NCBI GenBank assembly: GCA_026315105.1
Contig: CM048750.1
Coordinates: forward strand, 169,722,549 to 169,786,548
Reading direction: 5' to 3'
DNA: 64,000 bases
Source of the DNA: Locusta migratoria
Taxonomy: Eukaryota > Arthropoda > Insecta > Orthoptera > Acrididae
The position numbers and the translations under genes were made by a program. Of this stretch, positions 1 through 10,574 are shown in pieces (the stretch's first letter is position 1; every line of letters begins with the position of its first letter). The notes beneath the pieces were generated by a model. The model was not told where the DNA came from. It did no database searches and saw only the letters and a program-made list of their open reading frames with translations.

Positions 1-474
1 TCTGTTTGTGAACGACACTTCGTCACTAAACAGTACGCGTGAAAAAAATCTGTTATCATCCCGTAATTTATTTTGTGCCCAGTAGTTCAAACTCTTCGCC
101 ACGCACATCCTGGTGCATTGAAATATGGTACGGGTGAAATTTTTGTTGATGTAGAATTCTCATCACTGACGGTCTTGATATTCTCGATTCTCGCTCAATT
201 TGTCTGCTACTGATGTGCGGATTAGCCGCAACTGCAGCAAAAACACTTCCTTGGGCATCATAATTTGTTGCAGGTCGCGGCTGACGTTTCACTTGTGGCT
301 GAACATTTCCTGTCTCTTTAAATAACGTAATTATCCGACGCAAGGTCCGGACACTTGGATCATGTCTTCCAGAAAGACGATCAACATACATAGCACAGGC
401 CCGTTGAGCATTTTGATCACAATAGCCCTACAGAAATACCATATAATCTTTTTTGCAATTGGTAAACGGTCCAT
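1..474 (-). pseudogene. DDE transposase with N-terminal HTH (Tc1/mariner-related, DUF4817 type), truncated by window edge
   Basis: Read leftward from an ATG at 474, the frame gives MDRLPIAKK, then shifts frame near 350-390 and continues as a helix-turn-helix region (LRRIITLFKETGNV, then RQIERESRISRPSVMRILH) typical of transposases with a DUF4817-like N-terminus. At the very left edge the minus strand reads LFSDEVSFTNR, which fits the first catalytic Asp of the DDE domain. The rest lies outside the window. At least one frameshift makes this copy non-functional. A relative with the catalytic core is at 55751-57364. The family call rests on motif recognition, not a search. Confidence 0.75.
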
Positions 475-870
475 TTTAACACGAGTATCACGAAGCAAAT
501 ATCTTCCGCACTGGCGAAATGTTTCGCGATACCACGTAACATATACGTTTATTACAGAACCATGTATCACTAATTGAAAAAAGTGTTACAAATAAAACAT
601 TCATATTTATTTACGCACTAGACGGATAAGTAATAAAAATGGGGGTACCTATTTAAAAAAAAAATGCAGTTGATATCCGTTTGACCTATGGCAACGCCAT
701 CTAGCGGGCCAACCATAGCTCCATGTGTTTCCCCCTTCAAAGTAGAAAAGTTTTCTTCTTTGTAGTTTTTTTCGTTTAATGCTTATTTCGTGAGATATAT
801 AGACTATTTAATTATGGAATGTGATGGTAATAACGCTGATTAAAAATCTATGAACGTGTCAGATAACCTG
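475..870 (-). mobile_element. 5' noncoding flank of the transposon at 1-474
   Basis: AT-rich, non-coding DNA upstream (on the minus strand) of the transposase start. It holds the block around 680-800 (atggcaacgccatctagcgg and following) that I recognise as the subterminal part of this transposon type in orthopteran genomes. I could not place the outer terminal inverted repeat exactly; 870 is approximate. Confidence 0.4.
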
Positions 871-1119
871 CTTTTATTAATACCAAAGCGTTCGCCCTCC
901 GTAGCCAAGGCCGCAGAGTCATTGACTACTCCGCAGGGGGACAGGGTTTCATTTCCAGCAGGGGACTGGGTGTAGTGTGTTGTCATCATCATTTTCATCA
1001 TCATCGACATGGAAATCGCCGAAGTGACGTAAAAAGACTTGCGCTAGACGGCCGAACTATCCCATGCAGCATCTCCCGGCCAAAAATGTCATACAACCAT
1101 TTCATTTCAATAAAAATGT

Positions 1120-2617
1120 CATACTCCCCATTTCAAAGAAAGCAGGTGCAGACAGGTGTGAAAATTACAGAAACATCAGTTTAATATGTCATGGTTTCAA
1201 AATATTAACACGAATTAATTACAGAAGGATGGAAAAGCTCGTAGAATCTAACTTTGGTGAAAATAAGTTTGGATTCAGGAGAAATGTAGGAACACAGGAG
1301 GCAGTACTCACTTCACGGCTTATCTTAGGAGAGATGAAGGAAAGGCAAACGTACATTTCTAGCTTTCGTAGATTTGAGAAAGCTTTTGACAATGCTGATT
1401 GGAATACACTGTTTCACATTCTGTAATCCGCTGGAGTAAAATATAGGGAACGGAAGGTTATTTACAACTTGTACAAAAAGCAGACAGCGGTTATCAGAGT
1501 TGAAGGGCATGAAAGGGATGCAGAGGTTGGGAAGGGAGTAAGACGGGGTTGTAGCCTTTCTATAATGTTATTGAATTTGTACATTGAGCAAGCTGTAAAG
1601 GAAAGCAAGGAGAAATTTGGAGAAGGGATTGAAGTTCAGAGGGAAGAAATATAAACATTGCGTTTTGCCGTTGACATTGTAATTCACTCAGACACAGCAA
1701 CAGACCTGGAAGAGCTGTTAAACGGAATGGTCAGCGTGTTTAAAGGTGCATATGAAATGAACATTAACAAGAGCAAAACGAGGGTAATGGACTGCAGTCT
1801 AAGAAAATCGGGCGATGCTGAAGGAATTAGATTAGGTAGCGAAACAATACAGTTGGTAGATGAGTTTTGTTACTTTTGCAGTAAAATAAAATGCGATGGT
1901 CGCAGTACAGAGGATATAAAATGCAGAATGGCAATAGGTAGAAAAGCGTTTTGAAAAAAGAGAAATTTCTTAACATCCAATATTACTTTAAGTGTAAGGA
2001 AGTCCTTTCTGAAGGCATTTGTATGGAGTGTGGACAGGAAAAGGATAGAGGCTTTTGAAATGTGGTGTTACAGAAGAATGCTGAAGATTAGTTGGGTGGA
2101 TCGCGTAACTAACGAGGAAATACTGAACAGAATTGGGGAGAAAAGGAATTTCTGGCATACCTTGACTAGAATGCATCGATTGGTAGGACACATTCTTAGA
2201 CATCAAGGAATCGTAAATTTAGCAATGGAAGGAAGTGTGTAGGGTAAAACTCTCAGAGGGAGACCAAGAGATAAATACGATAAGCAGATTGGAATGGATG
2301 TAGGTTGCAGGTCTTATACGCCGGCCGCGGTGGCCGAGCGGTCTGCGGAGTGCCAGTGACGGTCCGCACGGCCGCTGCGGTCGGGGTTACGAATCCCCCA
2401 TCGGGCATGGATGTTTGTGCCGTCTTTAGTGTAAGCTAGTTCATAAGTAGTTTGTAAGTTTTGGGAGTGATGACCCAACAGTTAAGTCCCTTAAGCTGTA
2501 CAAACATTTGAACATTTTTGCAGGTCTTATGAGGAGATGAAGAGGCTTGCTTAGGTTAGAGTAGGGCGGAGAGCTGCATCAAACCAGTCTCAGGACTGAA
2601 GACCACAACAACAACAA
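1120..2617 (+). mobile_element. RTE-like non-LTR retrotransposon, 5'-truncated (LINE family B, copy 1)
   Basis: The reverse transcriptase lies in one continuous frame from about 1130 to 2242, broken only by stops at 1424, 1652, 1952 and 2240. Motifs in order: NKFGFRRNVGTQEAVL, the FEKAFDNADW palm region, VRRGCSLSIMLLNLYIE, a YADD-box region reading FAVDIVI (second Asp changed to Val), then INKSKTRVMDC, EFCYFCSKI, RIEAFEMWCYRRMLKISW and VGHILRH. A short internal segment after FVWSV appears deleted in frame. The 3' end is ctgaagaccacaacaacaac, a CAA-repeat tail shared with the copy at 43155. A SINE has inserted near the 3' end (2318-2518). The 5' end, including endonuclease, is missing. Confidence 0.85.
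2318..2518 (+). mobile_element. tRNA-derived SINE (family 1), full length
   Basis: The tRNA-like head has an A-box region (tggccgagcgg) and a B-box-like region (ggttacgaatccccc, one base off the usual), followed by a tail ending acaaacatttgaaca. It is flanked by a perfect 12-bp target-site duplication, tgcaggtcttat, at 2306-2317 and 2519-2530. It interrupts the LINE at 1120-2617, so it is the younger insertion. Confidence 0.92.
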
Positions 2618-3586
2618 CCACAGTATACGTGAATTCGTGCTAAACTGCAAAATACAAAACTAAGTGTTAAGGAAGTTGTACAGTTTACCTATAGTTTCAC
2701 AATATATTCGCAATAAGTATTGAAAAATGTCTCCACCGAGTGCAATGCATTTATCTGCACGTGTGTGAATAGAGTTTGTTGCTCGTTGGAGTTTCACACA
2801 ATTGTTTTTAATTACGCCTATTGCATTCATAATGGGAACAAGTAATGACTCACGTGTATTGCCTCATTTCAAAGTTAGGAAATGACTGAAACCACTCACT
2901 AACGGTTCGCCAATATTCTTAATGAAAAGTAAGCAAAGTTACTTATATAATCGCTGGAATTAACTTGTATCTCTGGAATTTCTAGAAAACTACTGCAGAT
3001 ACACGCCTCAGAGACATTTTATTACATGCACCAGATCAACAGCAACAAAATGAATGGAAATCGTGGTTTACTTTAACCTCGATCATTTTTTCGATTGCTT
3101 CGTATTAGCGAGCTGGCTAAATTTCAGGCATAATCTTTTGTTAGTCGTAACTCCATAACTAAACATTTGCGGGCATATGTTTATATGACCTTGTTTCAGT
3201 TTTATTTGTAGAATAATATGTTAAAAGATTTGCAGATGTTTGTGAATCACCCTGTATGTGTCCGACACTTACATCTCTGATTCTACACCAATTTATTTAG
3301 TATAGTTATTCCTTTTGACGAAGGTGTTCCGCAACGCGTAATAAATAAATAAAAAAAAATTAATTCTCTGCAGTGTCGAAAATGGTTACGATAGACACAC
3401 ACTCACAGAAGGGAACACCCAAGTGTGGACGTGCCCAAAGTGGTCTGTTCTGGATCACTGGTGCTTCATGTTTATATAAAGTGGTGTTGCACTGAAAAGC
3501 CAAATAAACTGATGTAGGTATACATATGCAAACACCGAGATATGTAAACACTAAGACGATGGCGCTGAATTCAGTCCCTCGTCATT
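2618..3586. other. Anonymous AT-rich stretch
   Basis: No gene seen. At 3243-3256 the sequence gaatcaccctgtat resembles the outer terminal repeat of a Tc1/mariner-type element, but I could not find its partner. Around 3493-3550 (ccaaataaactgatgtagg, atgcaaacaccgagatatg) is a block I recognise as part of a common orthopteran DNA-transposon repeat; no coding region goes with it. Confidence 0.3.
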
Positions 3587-4427
3587 GCAAACACCTAAAA
3601 ATCTTGAATATTCTAACTTAGCTACAGATTTATGTTCAAAGTCTAAATTTATTAATGGTGTCATGCCATTTACTGTATGAAACTGTATATACTGGGTTTT
3701 ATCAAACTTTAATGAGAGTCCATTTGTAGAGAACCACTTAATAACTTTCTGAAAGATATCATTTACAATTTCATCAGTTAATTTCTGTTTGTCAGGTATG
3801 ATCAGCTATACTTGTATCATCAGCAAAAAGTACTAGCTTAGCATCTTCGTGAATATAGAATGGCAAGTCATTAATATATATTAAGAACAGCAAAGGACCT
3901 AAGACCGAACCTTGTGGGACCCCATTTTTGATACCTTCCCAGTTAGAGGAATTACTTGTTTCATCTATATCATGTGAACTACTTAATTCAACTTTCTGCA
4001 CTCTTCTAGTTAAGTACGATTTAAACGATTTGTGCACTGTCCCACTCATACCACAATACTTAAAATAATCTAGAAGATCCGGCCGCAGTGGCCGAGGGGA
4101 CTGAGGCGCTTCAGTCACGGTCTGCACGGCTACTACGGTCGGGGGTTCGAATCCCCTCTCGGGCATGGATATTTGTGCTGTCCTTAGTCTTAGCTAGTTC
4201 ACAAGTAGTTTGTAAGCTTAGGGCCTGATGACCCCGTAGTTAAATCCCATAAGTTCTACAAACATTTGAACATTTGAATCTAGAAGAATCACATGATTTA
4301 CACAATCGCCTTTGAGAGATCACAAAAAAAACCAACTGGTGATGTCCGGTTATTCAAAGCATTTAATATTTCATCAGTGAAGGTATATATAACATTTTCA
4401 GTTGAAAAGCTTTAAAGCTGTATCGTG
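3587..4427 (-). pseudogene. Non-LTR reverse transcriptase fragment (LINE family C), split by a SINE
   Basis: The minus strand encodes an RT palm: GVPQGSVLGPLLFLIYINDLP followed by the catalytic LVLFADDTS, with further downstream coding (IVNDIFQKVIKWF, INLDFEHKSVAKLEYSRFLG) carrying on to about 3590 with frame breaks. Upstream RT sequence (CDLSKAI, VNHVILLDYFKYCGM) lies on both sides of the SINE at 4078-4276 and joins across it. The type is Jockey/CR1-like by its motif spacing. Both ends are truncated; the 5' side abuts a different LINE fragment at about 4428. Confidence 0.75.
4078..4276 (+). mobile_element. tRNA-derived SINE (family 1), full length
   Basis: Head ccggccgcagtggccgagg, B box gggttcgaatccc, tail ending acaaacatttgaaca. 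Perfect 11-bp target duplication aatctagaaga at 4067-4077 and 4277-4287. It sits inside the minus-strand LINE C RT frame. Read backward, its head supplies an apparent N-terminus (MPERGFEPP...) to the RT frame, an artefact that recurs wherever these SINEs occur. Confidence 0.92.
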
Positions 4428-5030
4428 ACAATACGAAACGAGCTGCTCTTCTTTGGACTCTTTCGATGTCCTCCGTCAAACCCTCCTGATAAGAATCAAT
4501 ACTCCAAAAAAGGACGGACAAGCGTAGTGGTATGCAGTTTCTTTAGTAGTTCTGTTGCATCTTTTAAGGGTTCTACCAATAAAACGCAGTCTCTGGTTCG
4601 CCTGTCCCACGACATTCTCTACGTGTTCTTCCCAGTTTAAGTCTGAAGTAAAAGTAAGTCCATGATATTTTGTGGAGTTTACGGCCTTCACTTTTGACTG
4701 ATTTATCTTGTAACCAAAGTTTAACGAATTTCTTTTCGTACTCTTGTGGACGACTTCACACTTCTCATTATTTAGACTCAATTGCCAATTTTTTACACCG
4801 TAGTGATATCTTATTCAGATCGTTCTGCAGTTGGTTTTGATCTTCAGATTATTTTACTAGACGGTAAAAGGCGGCGTCATCTGCAAATAACCTAAGAGAG
4901 CTACTTAGATTTTCCCCTAAATCGTTTATGTAAATCAGGAACAGCAGAGGACCAATAACACTACCCTGTGTAACGCCCGATATCATCTCTTGTTTTACAT
5001 TTACACTGGGTAGCCATTAACATCCTGTCA
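4428..5030 (-). pseudogene. Jockey/CR1-like RT fragment (LINE family A, copy 1)
   Basis: The minus strand encodes the C-terminal half of the RT: MSLNNEKCEVVHKSTKR, NFGYKINQSKVKAVNSTKYHG, then NRTTKETAYH, with the palm region (LGDLPQ-type VTQGSVIGPLLFLIYIND) toward 5030. The nucleotide sequence matches closely the copies at 12903-13922 and 45720-47285. Neither end of the element is present: there is no TGTAGA-type tail, and the fragment abuts LINE C on its left. Confidence 0.75.
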
Positions 5031-5034
5031 ACTA

Positions 5035-5604
5035 CCTGCAGTGTCCGCGGCTCCGGACAACTGTCAACAACTTCCCTCTCCGTGCACGTATCACAAACTC
5101 GTGCGCGCTTTGCCGTTTCTGTTGACAACAACACGCCGGAGTCCTTGCCCTTGCGGGTCGCACGTGCGCAACTGCTACGTCACTGTCCTCCTCCTCCTCC
5201 ACCAACGGCGCGTGCGCGGCCGGAAGCAGAAGAAAGCCGGCGTGGCCCTGTCCAAGGTTGGACTTTCCCTGCGCGGCACTTTCTGCCGTTGCGCAACGCC
5301 GAGGTAGCCGCGAGGTCGTTTCGTGGTCTGTCTGTCTCTGTCTCTCCCTCCCTCCCCCAGACTGACTCAGCGCCGAGCTCAGTCGGTCTGCTCGTGGCCG
5401 ACTTAACAGCAGGCGCGCTGCCTGCACCGTACAGTCGGTGCGAGCGCTACTACTGTGTAGATGCGCCACTCACTTGTTCGCTGCTTGTTTCGTAACAGCT
5501 TCACGCTCAAGCGAAGCATTGACACGGAGTACACTTGTAAGCTACGGAGCATCGCGTAGCGCTCACACCGGGAAGCACCAACAGCCCTCTCGATGTAGTT
5601 ACAT
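5035..5604. promoter_or_regulatory. CpG-rich block, candidate promoter or 5' exon region
   Basis: About 550 bp of strongly GC- and CpG-rich DNA in otherwise AT-rich surroundings (gtgcgcgcttt, ggcgcgtgcgcggccgg, tgccgttgcgcaacgccg). It has a CT-rich tract (ctgtctctccctccctccc at about 5336), a CRE-like half site (ctacgtcac at about 5176) and an arthropod initiator-like tcagtcggt at about 5380. Open frames exist on both strands here because GC-rich DNA has few stops; none shows a protein family I recognise. Function is inferred only from composition; it could also be a GC-rich repeat. Confidence 0.3.
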
Positions 5605-6283
5605 TTAGGTCGTGTCCTACGTGGGCGACAAAAGTGAGCGAAATCGCGCGACACACAGCGACGCGACACTGCAGCTACAATGTGCGACACTCGGCGACAT
5701 GGCCCGGTGTCCTACGTGAGCGACACTTCTCGCTACAAGACGGCTGCTAGAAGCGATCAGCTGTTTCTAAAATTTGACACCCGTAAACCGTAGAATAACG
5801 ATATCTCCAAAGAAAGGCAATAACGTTGTATTTACTTTATGAAATAAGACGTAAAAAGAGTGCTGTGCATTGAATTTACAAAGTCAATAATGTTCATGGA
5901 CCATTTCATTCATAACTTCAAATACGAAAATAGTGAAGATCACCAGCCAAATACGAGTACAGATACTTTAGAGTTTTTCTTTTGTGACTACAAACCAATA
6001 ACAACTGAATAAGTGTAAAATGTCTTATCGTAGGACGACAGTAAATCATTTAATTCTGGACGGAATTGCTAGCAGCGGGCATTGCATACGGCTAGTAATG
6101 TGGGCTTTCAAGTTGTAATTTTTTTTTTTTTACCAAGTTAATACCAATATATTCATTTTTATTCCAAACACACATATCCCACTGAAGGCCTACCAAACGC
6201 ATTAAATTCCTGCTGAAACATTATAGCAAGATACTTTATTCAGAAACGTAATTTTACACATCTCGTGTGAGATCCTTGTGTTA

Positions 6284-6308
6284 TCTCTCTCTCTCTCTCT
6301 CTCTCTCT
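6284..6308. repeat. (TC)n microsatellite
   Basis: Uninterrupted run of about 12 TC dinucleotides inside the Harbinger-like element. Confidence 0.97.
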
Positions 6309-6440
6309 GGAGTAAGTTTGATGTTACTGCAAATGTAATTGTTCAAAACACGATCATCATTGTGTAAATCAAACTACCACTCAGAATAAAAACAAAACAC
6401 TGTCATATTAAAAACATTATAAAAATCACTCTTATTTAAA

Positions 6441-6592
6441 CGGCCGCTACGGTTGGGGGTTCGATCCCCCCTCGGGCATGGATATTTGTGCCGTCCTAGT
6501 TCGTAAGTAGTTCATAAGTAGTTTGTAAGTTTAGGGACTGATGACCCCGTAGTTAAGTCCCATGGACTATACAAACATTTGAACATTTGATA
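6441..6592 (+). mobile_element. tRNA-derived SINE (family 1), 5'-truncated
   Basis: Starts within the tRNA-like head (cggccgctacggttgggggt), keeps the B box (ggttcgatccccc) and the complete tail to acaaacatttgaaca. The 9-bp target duplication ttatttaaa flanks it at 6432-6440 and 6593-6601. The 5' truncation with an intact 3' end fits target-primed reverse transcription. Confidence 0.9.
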
Positions 6593-6687
6593 TTATTTAA
6601 AGTCCAAAAGGAGACCTACGAGATTTTTAGACACTTCATATCCCAATAAAAATTCTTAATTACATGCACAACTGCAATTTTACATTC

Positions 6688-6879
6688 AAAAATGTTTGTA
6701 TAGCTTATGGGACTTAACTACGGGATCATCAGCCCCTAAACTTACAAATTACCCTTGAACTTGCTAACACTAAGGACGGCACAAATATCCATGCCCGAGG
6801 GGGGATTCGAACCCCCGACCGTAGTGGCCATACAGACCGTGACTGGAGCGCCTCAGTCCCCGCGGCCACCTCGGCCGGC
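6688..6879 (-). mobile_element. tRNA-derived SINE (family 1), full length, minus strand
   Basis: Reverse orientation of family 1 (right end ccgcggccacctcggccgg, B box as ggggattcgaacccccga). Perfect 14-bp target duplication gcaattttacattc at 6674-6687 and 6880-6893. Both SINEs lie within the Harbinger-like element but in opposite directions. Confidence 0.92.
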
Positions 6880-7204
6880 GCAATTTTACATTCTGTTATT
6901 TCAGATACAGTTTAAGTTTCATAAACTTAAAGGATTATTAGCTGGTAGAATTCTGGCGACATCCTTTATAACGTCGACAATCAGACGATACTCAACTAAC
7001 TCGACACTTTGCAGCGCGTGCGACAGCGACGAGATTCAAGCAGGTTTTAGATTCAAATGTCGCTCGTTGTCGCGTCTGACGCGCGGCGCTGCAGATGTCG
7101 CTCACGTAGGACAGACCCATAGCGATACACGCTGTTGAGATTTGTCGCTTGAAGCTATCGCGCGGTTTATCTCTCTTTTGTCGCCCACGTAGGACACGGC
7201 CTTA

Positions 7205-9369
7205 ATCTCAAGTCTGATTCAAAACTCGTTTAACGTTTTGAATACATATTTTTATTTTTTAGACGATCTGGGACTCGGTCGCCCAGGACGCCATGACCCA
7301 GGGGTGCCGACGCAAGTAAATAAACAAACCTCCACTGTAACGTCAGTATTACAATTTACAATCATCCATTTTGCGGAACTAAAATATTATTCCGTCTCAT
7401 TCAACATCCGCCGCTAATCTTACGACTGGGCACTGAATTCAGGGTAGCTGAAGAGAAAACGTGCTGAATGCAATCTACCTACTGCCTGAATTTATCAATG
7501 TTTCACACTCAAGACTATCTGCCAACAGCGCATGTCTTATTCGTTTCAAGAACAGCAACAAGCAAACGCCCATGCAGCTTCAAATTCTCTCATTCACCAC
7601 AAAACCTAACTGGGGGTCAAAATGAAAGAAAATTCGAGCATTACGTTAGGGTTTCATTAATACGAATGGATTTATATCTAATACTAGCTTCATTCCCGCT
7701 GCTTCGCACGCGTAGACTGGATGGTCTACATTCGTTGTTTTTACTTCTAAATATAAACTTTCATAGATTTTGTTTTAAAAATGCTTCCTTAATCAAGTAT
7801 TTTGATACAACCTGACACCCCTATTACAACATTGATGTTAGGATTAAAAACAACACGAATTTTTTGAAATTCTAATCATGGTTCCAAATCCAATATTGTT
7901 GCTATTTCTAGCGTCAAAATAATCTTAGTAGCACCATTAAAAGATTTTCCTTTATCCCACCCTCTTAATGGTTGAATTTCCAAAAATATCGAAACACGTG
8001 ATTTTAAAATTCCAATCTAAATCCGAAGTTTTGTATTTGTTGCTTCAAATTTGCCTTAATAGCAACGTATTTTCAGTAAACTGTTCATCTCCTGATTTAC
8101 CACCTTAGGGATGGGAATTTCGAAAAATCGCTGATGTCTACAGTGTAAGATAAACACCGACTACAAATTCCAGTTTCTATCGTCTGTAGAATCACGTTTT
8201 AGCGCCGTTTTTGTCTTTTAGAAACGGATCGAGAACGCGATATTTCTTTTTAGGCTTTGGCATCTTTCTTGGTAGTTTTACTTTTAAAAGTGCAATATGC
8301 ACTAACTTTTGTTTATTCATAGGCTTGTTGCACAACTGAAGAATGTGCATCAGGTTTCGCTGTATATAACCTCTTTGCTATTATAGTATCAAAATTCATC
8401 GCTGGTGTTCAGTCCGAATTTTATATAAGCTGACGACTTTCAACAACTATATCTTCACCCTCTCATAGATATTGACCCGGAACTGTTATGGTCTATATTT
8501 ATTGCTCTAGAAAAGCTAAAATAAAGAATACAAACACAGATGTTAATTACTCACCTAACTGAATGGTATTAATCTGTTAGTAACGCGATACTGTCCGCTA
8601 AACTAAAGTAACCTATGACTTACGAACTTTCCGTTACACATATATATTAACGTATGCCTCCAGTCTGTGTATTGCAGTGAACTCAAAGATAATACTGAGA
8701 TGGTACTACGTATTATGAAACCGTGGCGCTTGACGTATATTTGTCTCTCTAACCAGTTGTCAGTATTTTGATCCTAAGCACTACAGTTGTCTTTCCAGTG
8801 TTTATACTGAGATCATTGGTGTATTGCCAGTATAGTTAATGCTCAGTTGTATGTCTGTGTTTCCCAGTGTTTTATCTTTGAACTTCTGTTGATCGTTCTA
8901 TTGCTCCACATTTTACGCATTTTTGTTCGCCACACTCACCCACAGCCACACACCGCGACCAAAACACCATAGTGCACACCGCGAATCTAAGGGTTACTCT
9001 CATGCATAACCGCCTTTGGTCTGCAGTGAATAATTTTGGCTACCGAGTGAAATATACGGACACACGTACCACGTTCCATTTTGATATATATATATTGATT
9101 TTGAGTTACTGTCTCATCTGTAGCAATTAACAGATCATGAAATGCAAGTACTGCATTCATGGAGAATTCTCTCCTAAGGCACTGGCATAATTCAGCGCCA
9201 TCCAACGTTTGTTACACTGAATATGGTGGCAGCGCAACAATTGACACTCATATGCTAGTAATTGTCAGTAAGAGTCGGAGGCAAGGGTCCTGTTTTCGCG
9301 CAAGTAATAGGAACTTAAACGAGTCTCGTGTCTGTCAACTACATTTTAATTTTCTGTTAAGACCGAAAA

Positions 9370-9402
<33 letters not shown>

Positions 9403-9886
9403 CAAGTTTTTTTCCTAGTTACGTCCACTGATAGGTGATTTGATATAGTGAATCACTGTTTTGCAAATCTGAACACAAGCTAACTAATATATACATAATA
9501 AAACTTTAAAAGATTGCAGTTGTAGAACATGATAATTAACAGTGAACTAATAAAACATCAAAATTATCCTTGTAGAAAAAACGCACGAAGCGATCGCTAT
9601 CTTATTTGGAATCTACGAGCGTGTTTCGACCATATTTTACGAATCTCCACATTCTTTGGAACATACAAAAACATTACTTTTTCTAGAGTTGTTGAGATGT
9701 ATTTGTACAGTGCGGTAGATAATTTTCCAATTTTCGAAAATGTTAATGCCCAAACAATGTATCACTGCTTTAACCCGGAATTAGCATGCTGGACAGTGAT
9801 GTCACAGGCATCACACTACTCAAATGGATGCGTCTCAGTGGAATTTCAAATCATTTGAATATTATCTCCGATTTCTTTCTTTTCTT

Positions 9887-9975
<89 letters not shown>

Positions 9976-10020
9976 CACGAAGAAAACACCAAACTGAGCA
10001 TAAGATGACTTAATTAACTA
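7205..10020. other. Anonymous AT-rich stretch with homopolymer tracts
   Basis: No supported gene. Around 7684-8150 a diverged repeat begins with tactagcttcattcccgctg, a motif type common in invertebrate dispersed repeats; I cannot name the family. A poly-T run lies at 9372-9402, and a (CT)n plus poly-T run at 9888-9970. Short open frames at 7468-7815, 9159-9431 and 9529-9858 show no recognisable domain and look accidental. Confidence 0.4.
9888..9970. repeat. (CT)n followed by 60-nt poly-T
   Basis: (CT)n at 9888-9910 runs directly into about 60 consecutive T at 9911-9970. It may be the A-tail of a minus-strand retroelement, but no identifiable body lies to its right. Confidence 0.9.
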
Positions 10021-10059
10021 TTTAGGACAATCTCTAGAAAACAGTTACATACCCTGTGG

Positions 10060-10570
10060 CAAAGCACTGCAAGGTTGGGTGTTTATGTAGTTACGGGCGC
10101 CAAATGGCGACTCGCCCGGGACGCCTGGATGGTTAAGACCGGTCTTGCATGGGATGGTGGGGAAGCTTATGTCGGGCAATTCATACGCACAATCTAAGAA
10201 AGCGTGATCATAAGCCCTACACCTATCTCCACCAGCCCATACAATTTGCTGAATATTGCCTAGAAACCAACTGCAAGATGAAATCGAGGATAAAGAAGTC
10301 CTACACAACACATCTCGCTATTAGGTCTGTGTGTACAAGGAGGCTATCCAAATCCGGCTCCGTGATGGCCTTAACAAGGACAATGGGTTTCAACTGAACC
10401 AAGCGTGGAATCTGGCACTAAAATCTCTCCAGTTGTAACAGAGGTGGAACGCCGAACACGACGAATGCAGAGCGCTGGCTGAGGTTCATCCCTGGAGTCC
10501 CCAGCCTGAGTTACCCCCACCACAGCAACTTCGCGCGGTACATACGCGGAGGCCACCGGTATATATACCA
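10060..10570 (+). pseudogene. Penelope-like element: GIY-YIG C-terminus and 3' region (copy 1)
   Basis: The plus strand has a decayed GIY-YIG tail. VGQFIRTI (10172 on) corresponds to the conserved YIGQTIRT stretch; farther on, in one clean frame, comes YKEAIQIRLRDGLNKDNGFQ followed by LNQAWNLALKSLQL and a stop at about 10437. The same EA-(V/I)-x-I-(K/R)-L ... NxAWNxAL pattern closes the GIY-YIG frame at 25604-25997. About 130 bp of GC-richer 3' sequence follows, ending near ggtatatatacc (10558), after which a Jockey-like LINE begins. The 5' part (RT) is missing. Confidence 0.65.
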
Positions 10571-10574
10571 CACC

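Larger units (their letters stand above)
5608..7201. mobile_element. PIF/Harbinger-like non-autonomous DNA transposon
   Basis: The terminal inverted repeats match well over about 44 bp: ggtcgtgtcctacgtgggcg at the left, and the reverse complement of the right end gives ggccgtgtcctacgtgggcg. Both ends are flanked by TTA (5605-5607 and 7202-7204), the 3-bp target duplication typical of PIF/Harbinger. A second copy of the core motif sits inward on each side (gtcctacgtgagcgac at about 5711, and inverted at about 7098). No transposase is visible. Two SINEs (6441-6592 and 6688-6879) inserted later, so the original element was about 1.2 kb. Confidence 0.8.

Noticed and set aside
2318..2518. tRNA-like heads as real tRNA genes
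   Set aside because: They continue into a constant non-tRNA body, are flanked by target duplications, and lack a proper acceptor stem closure, so they are SINEs.
5032..5690. Long overlapping open frames on both strands in the CpG-rich block
   Set aside because: Open frames on several frames at once are expected in GC-rich DNA; composition is low-complexity and no domain is recognisable.
9786..10013. Frame ending in a poly-phenylalanine run
   Set aside because: Product of the (CT)n and poly-T tract.
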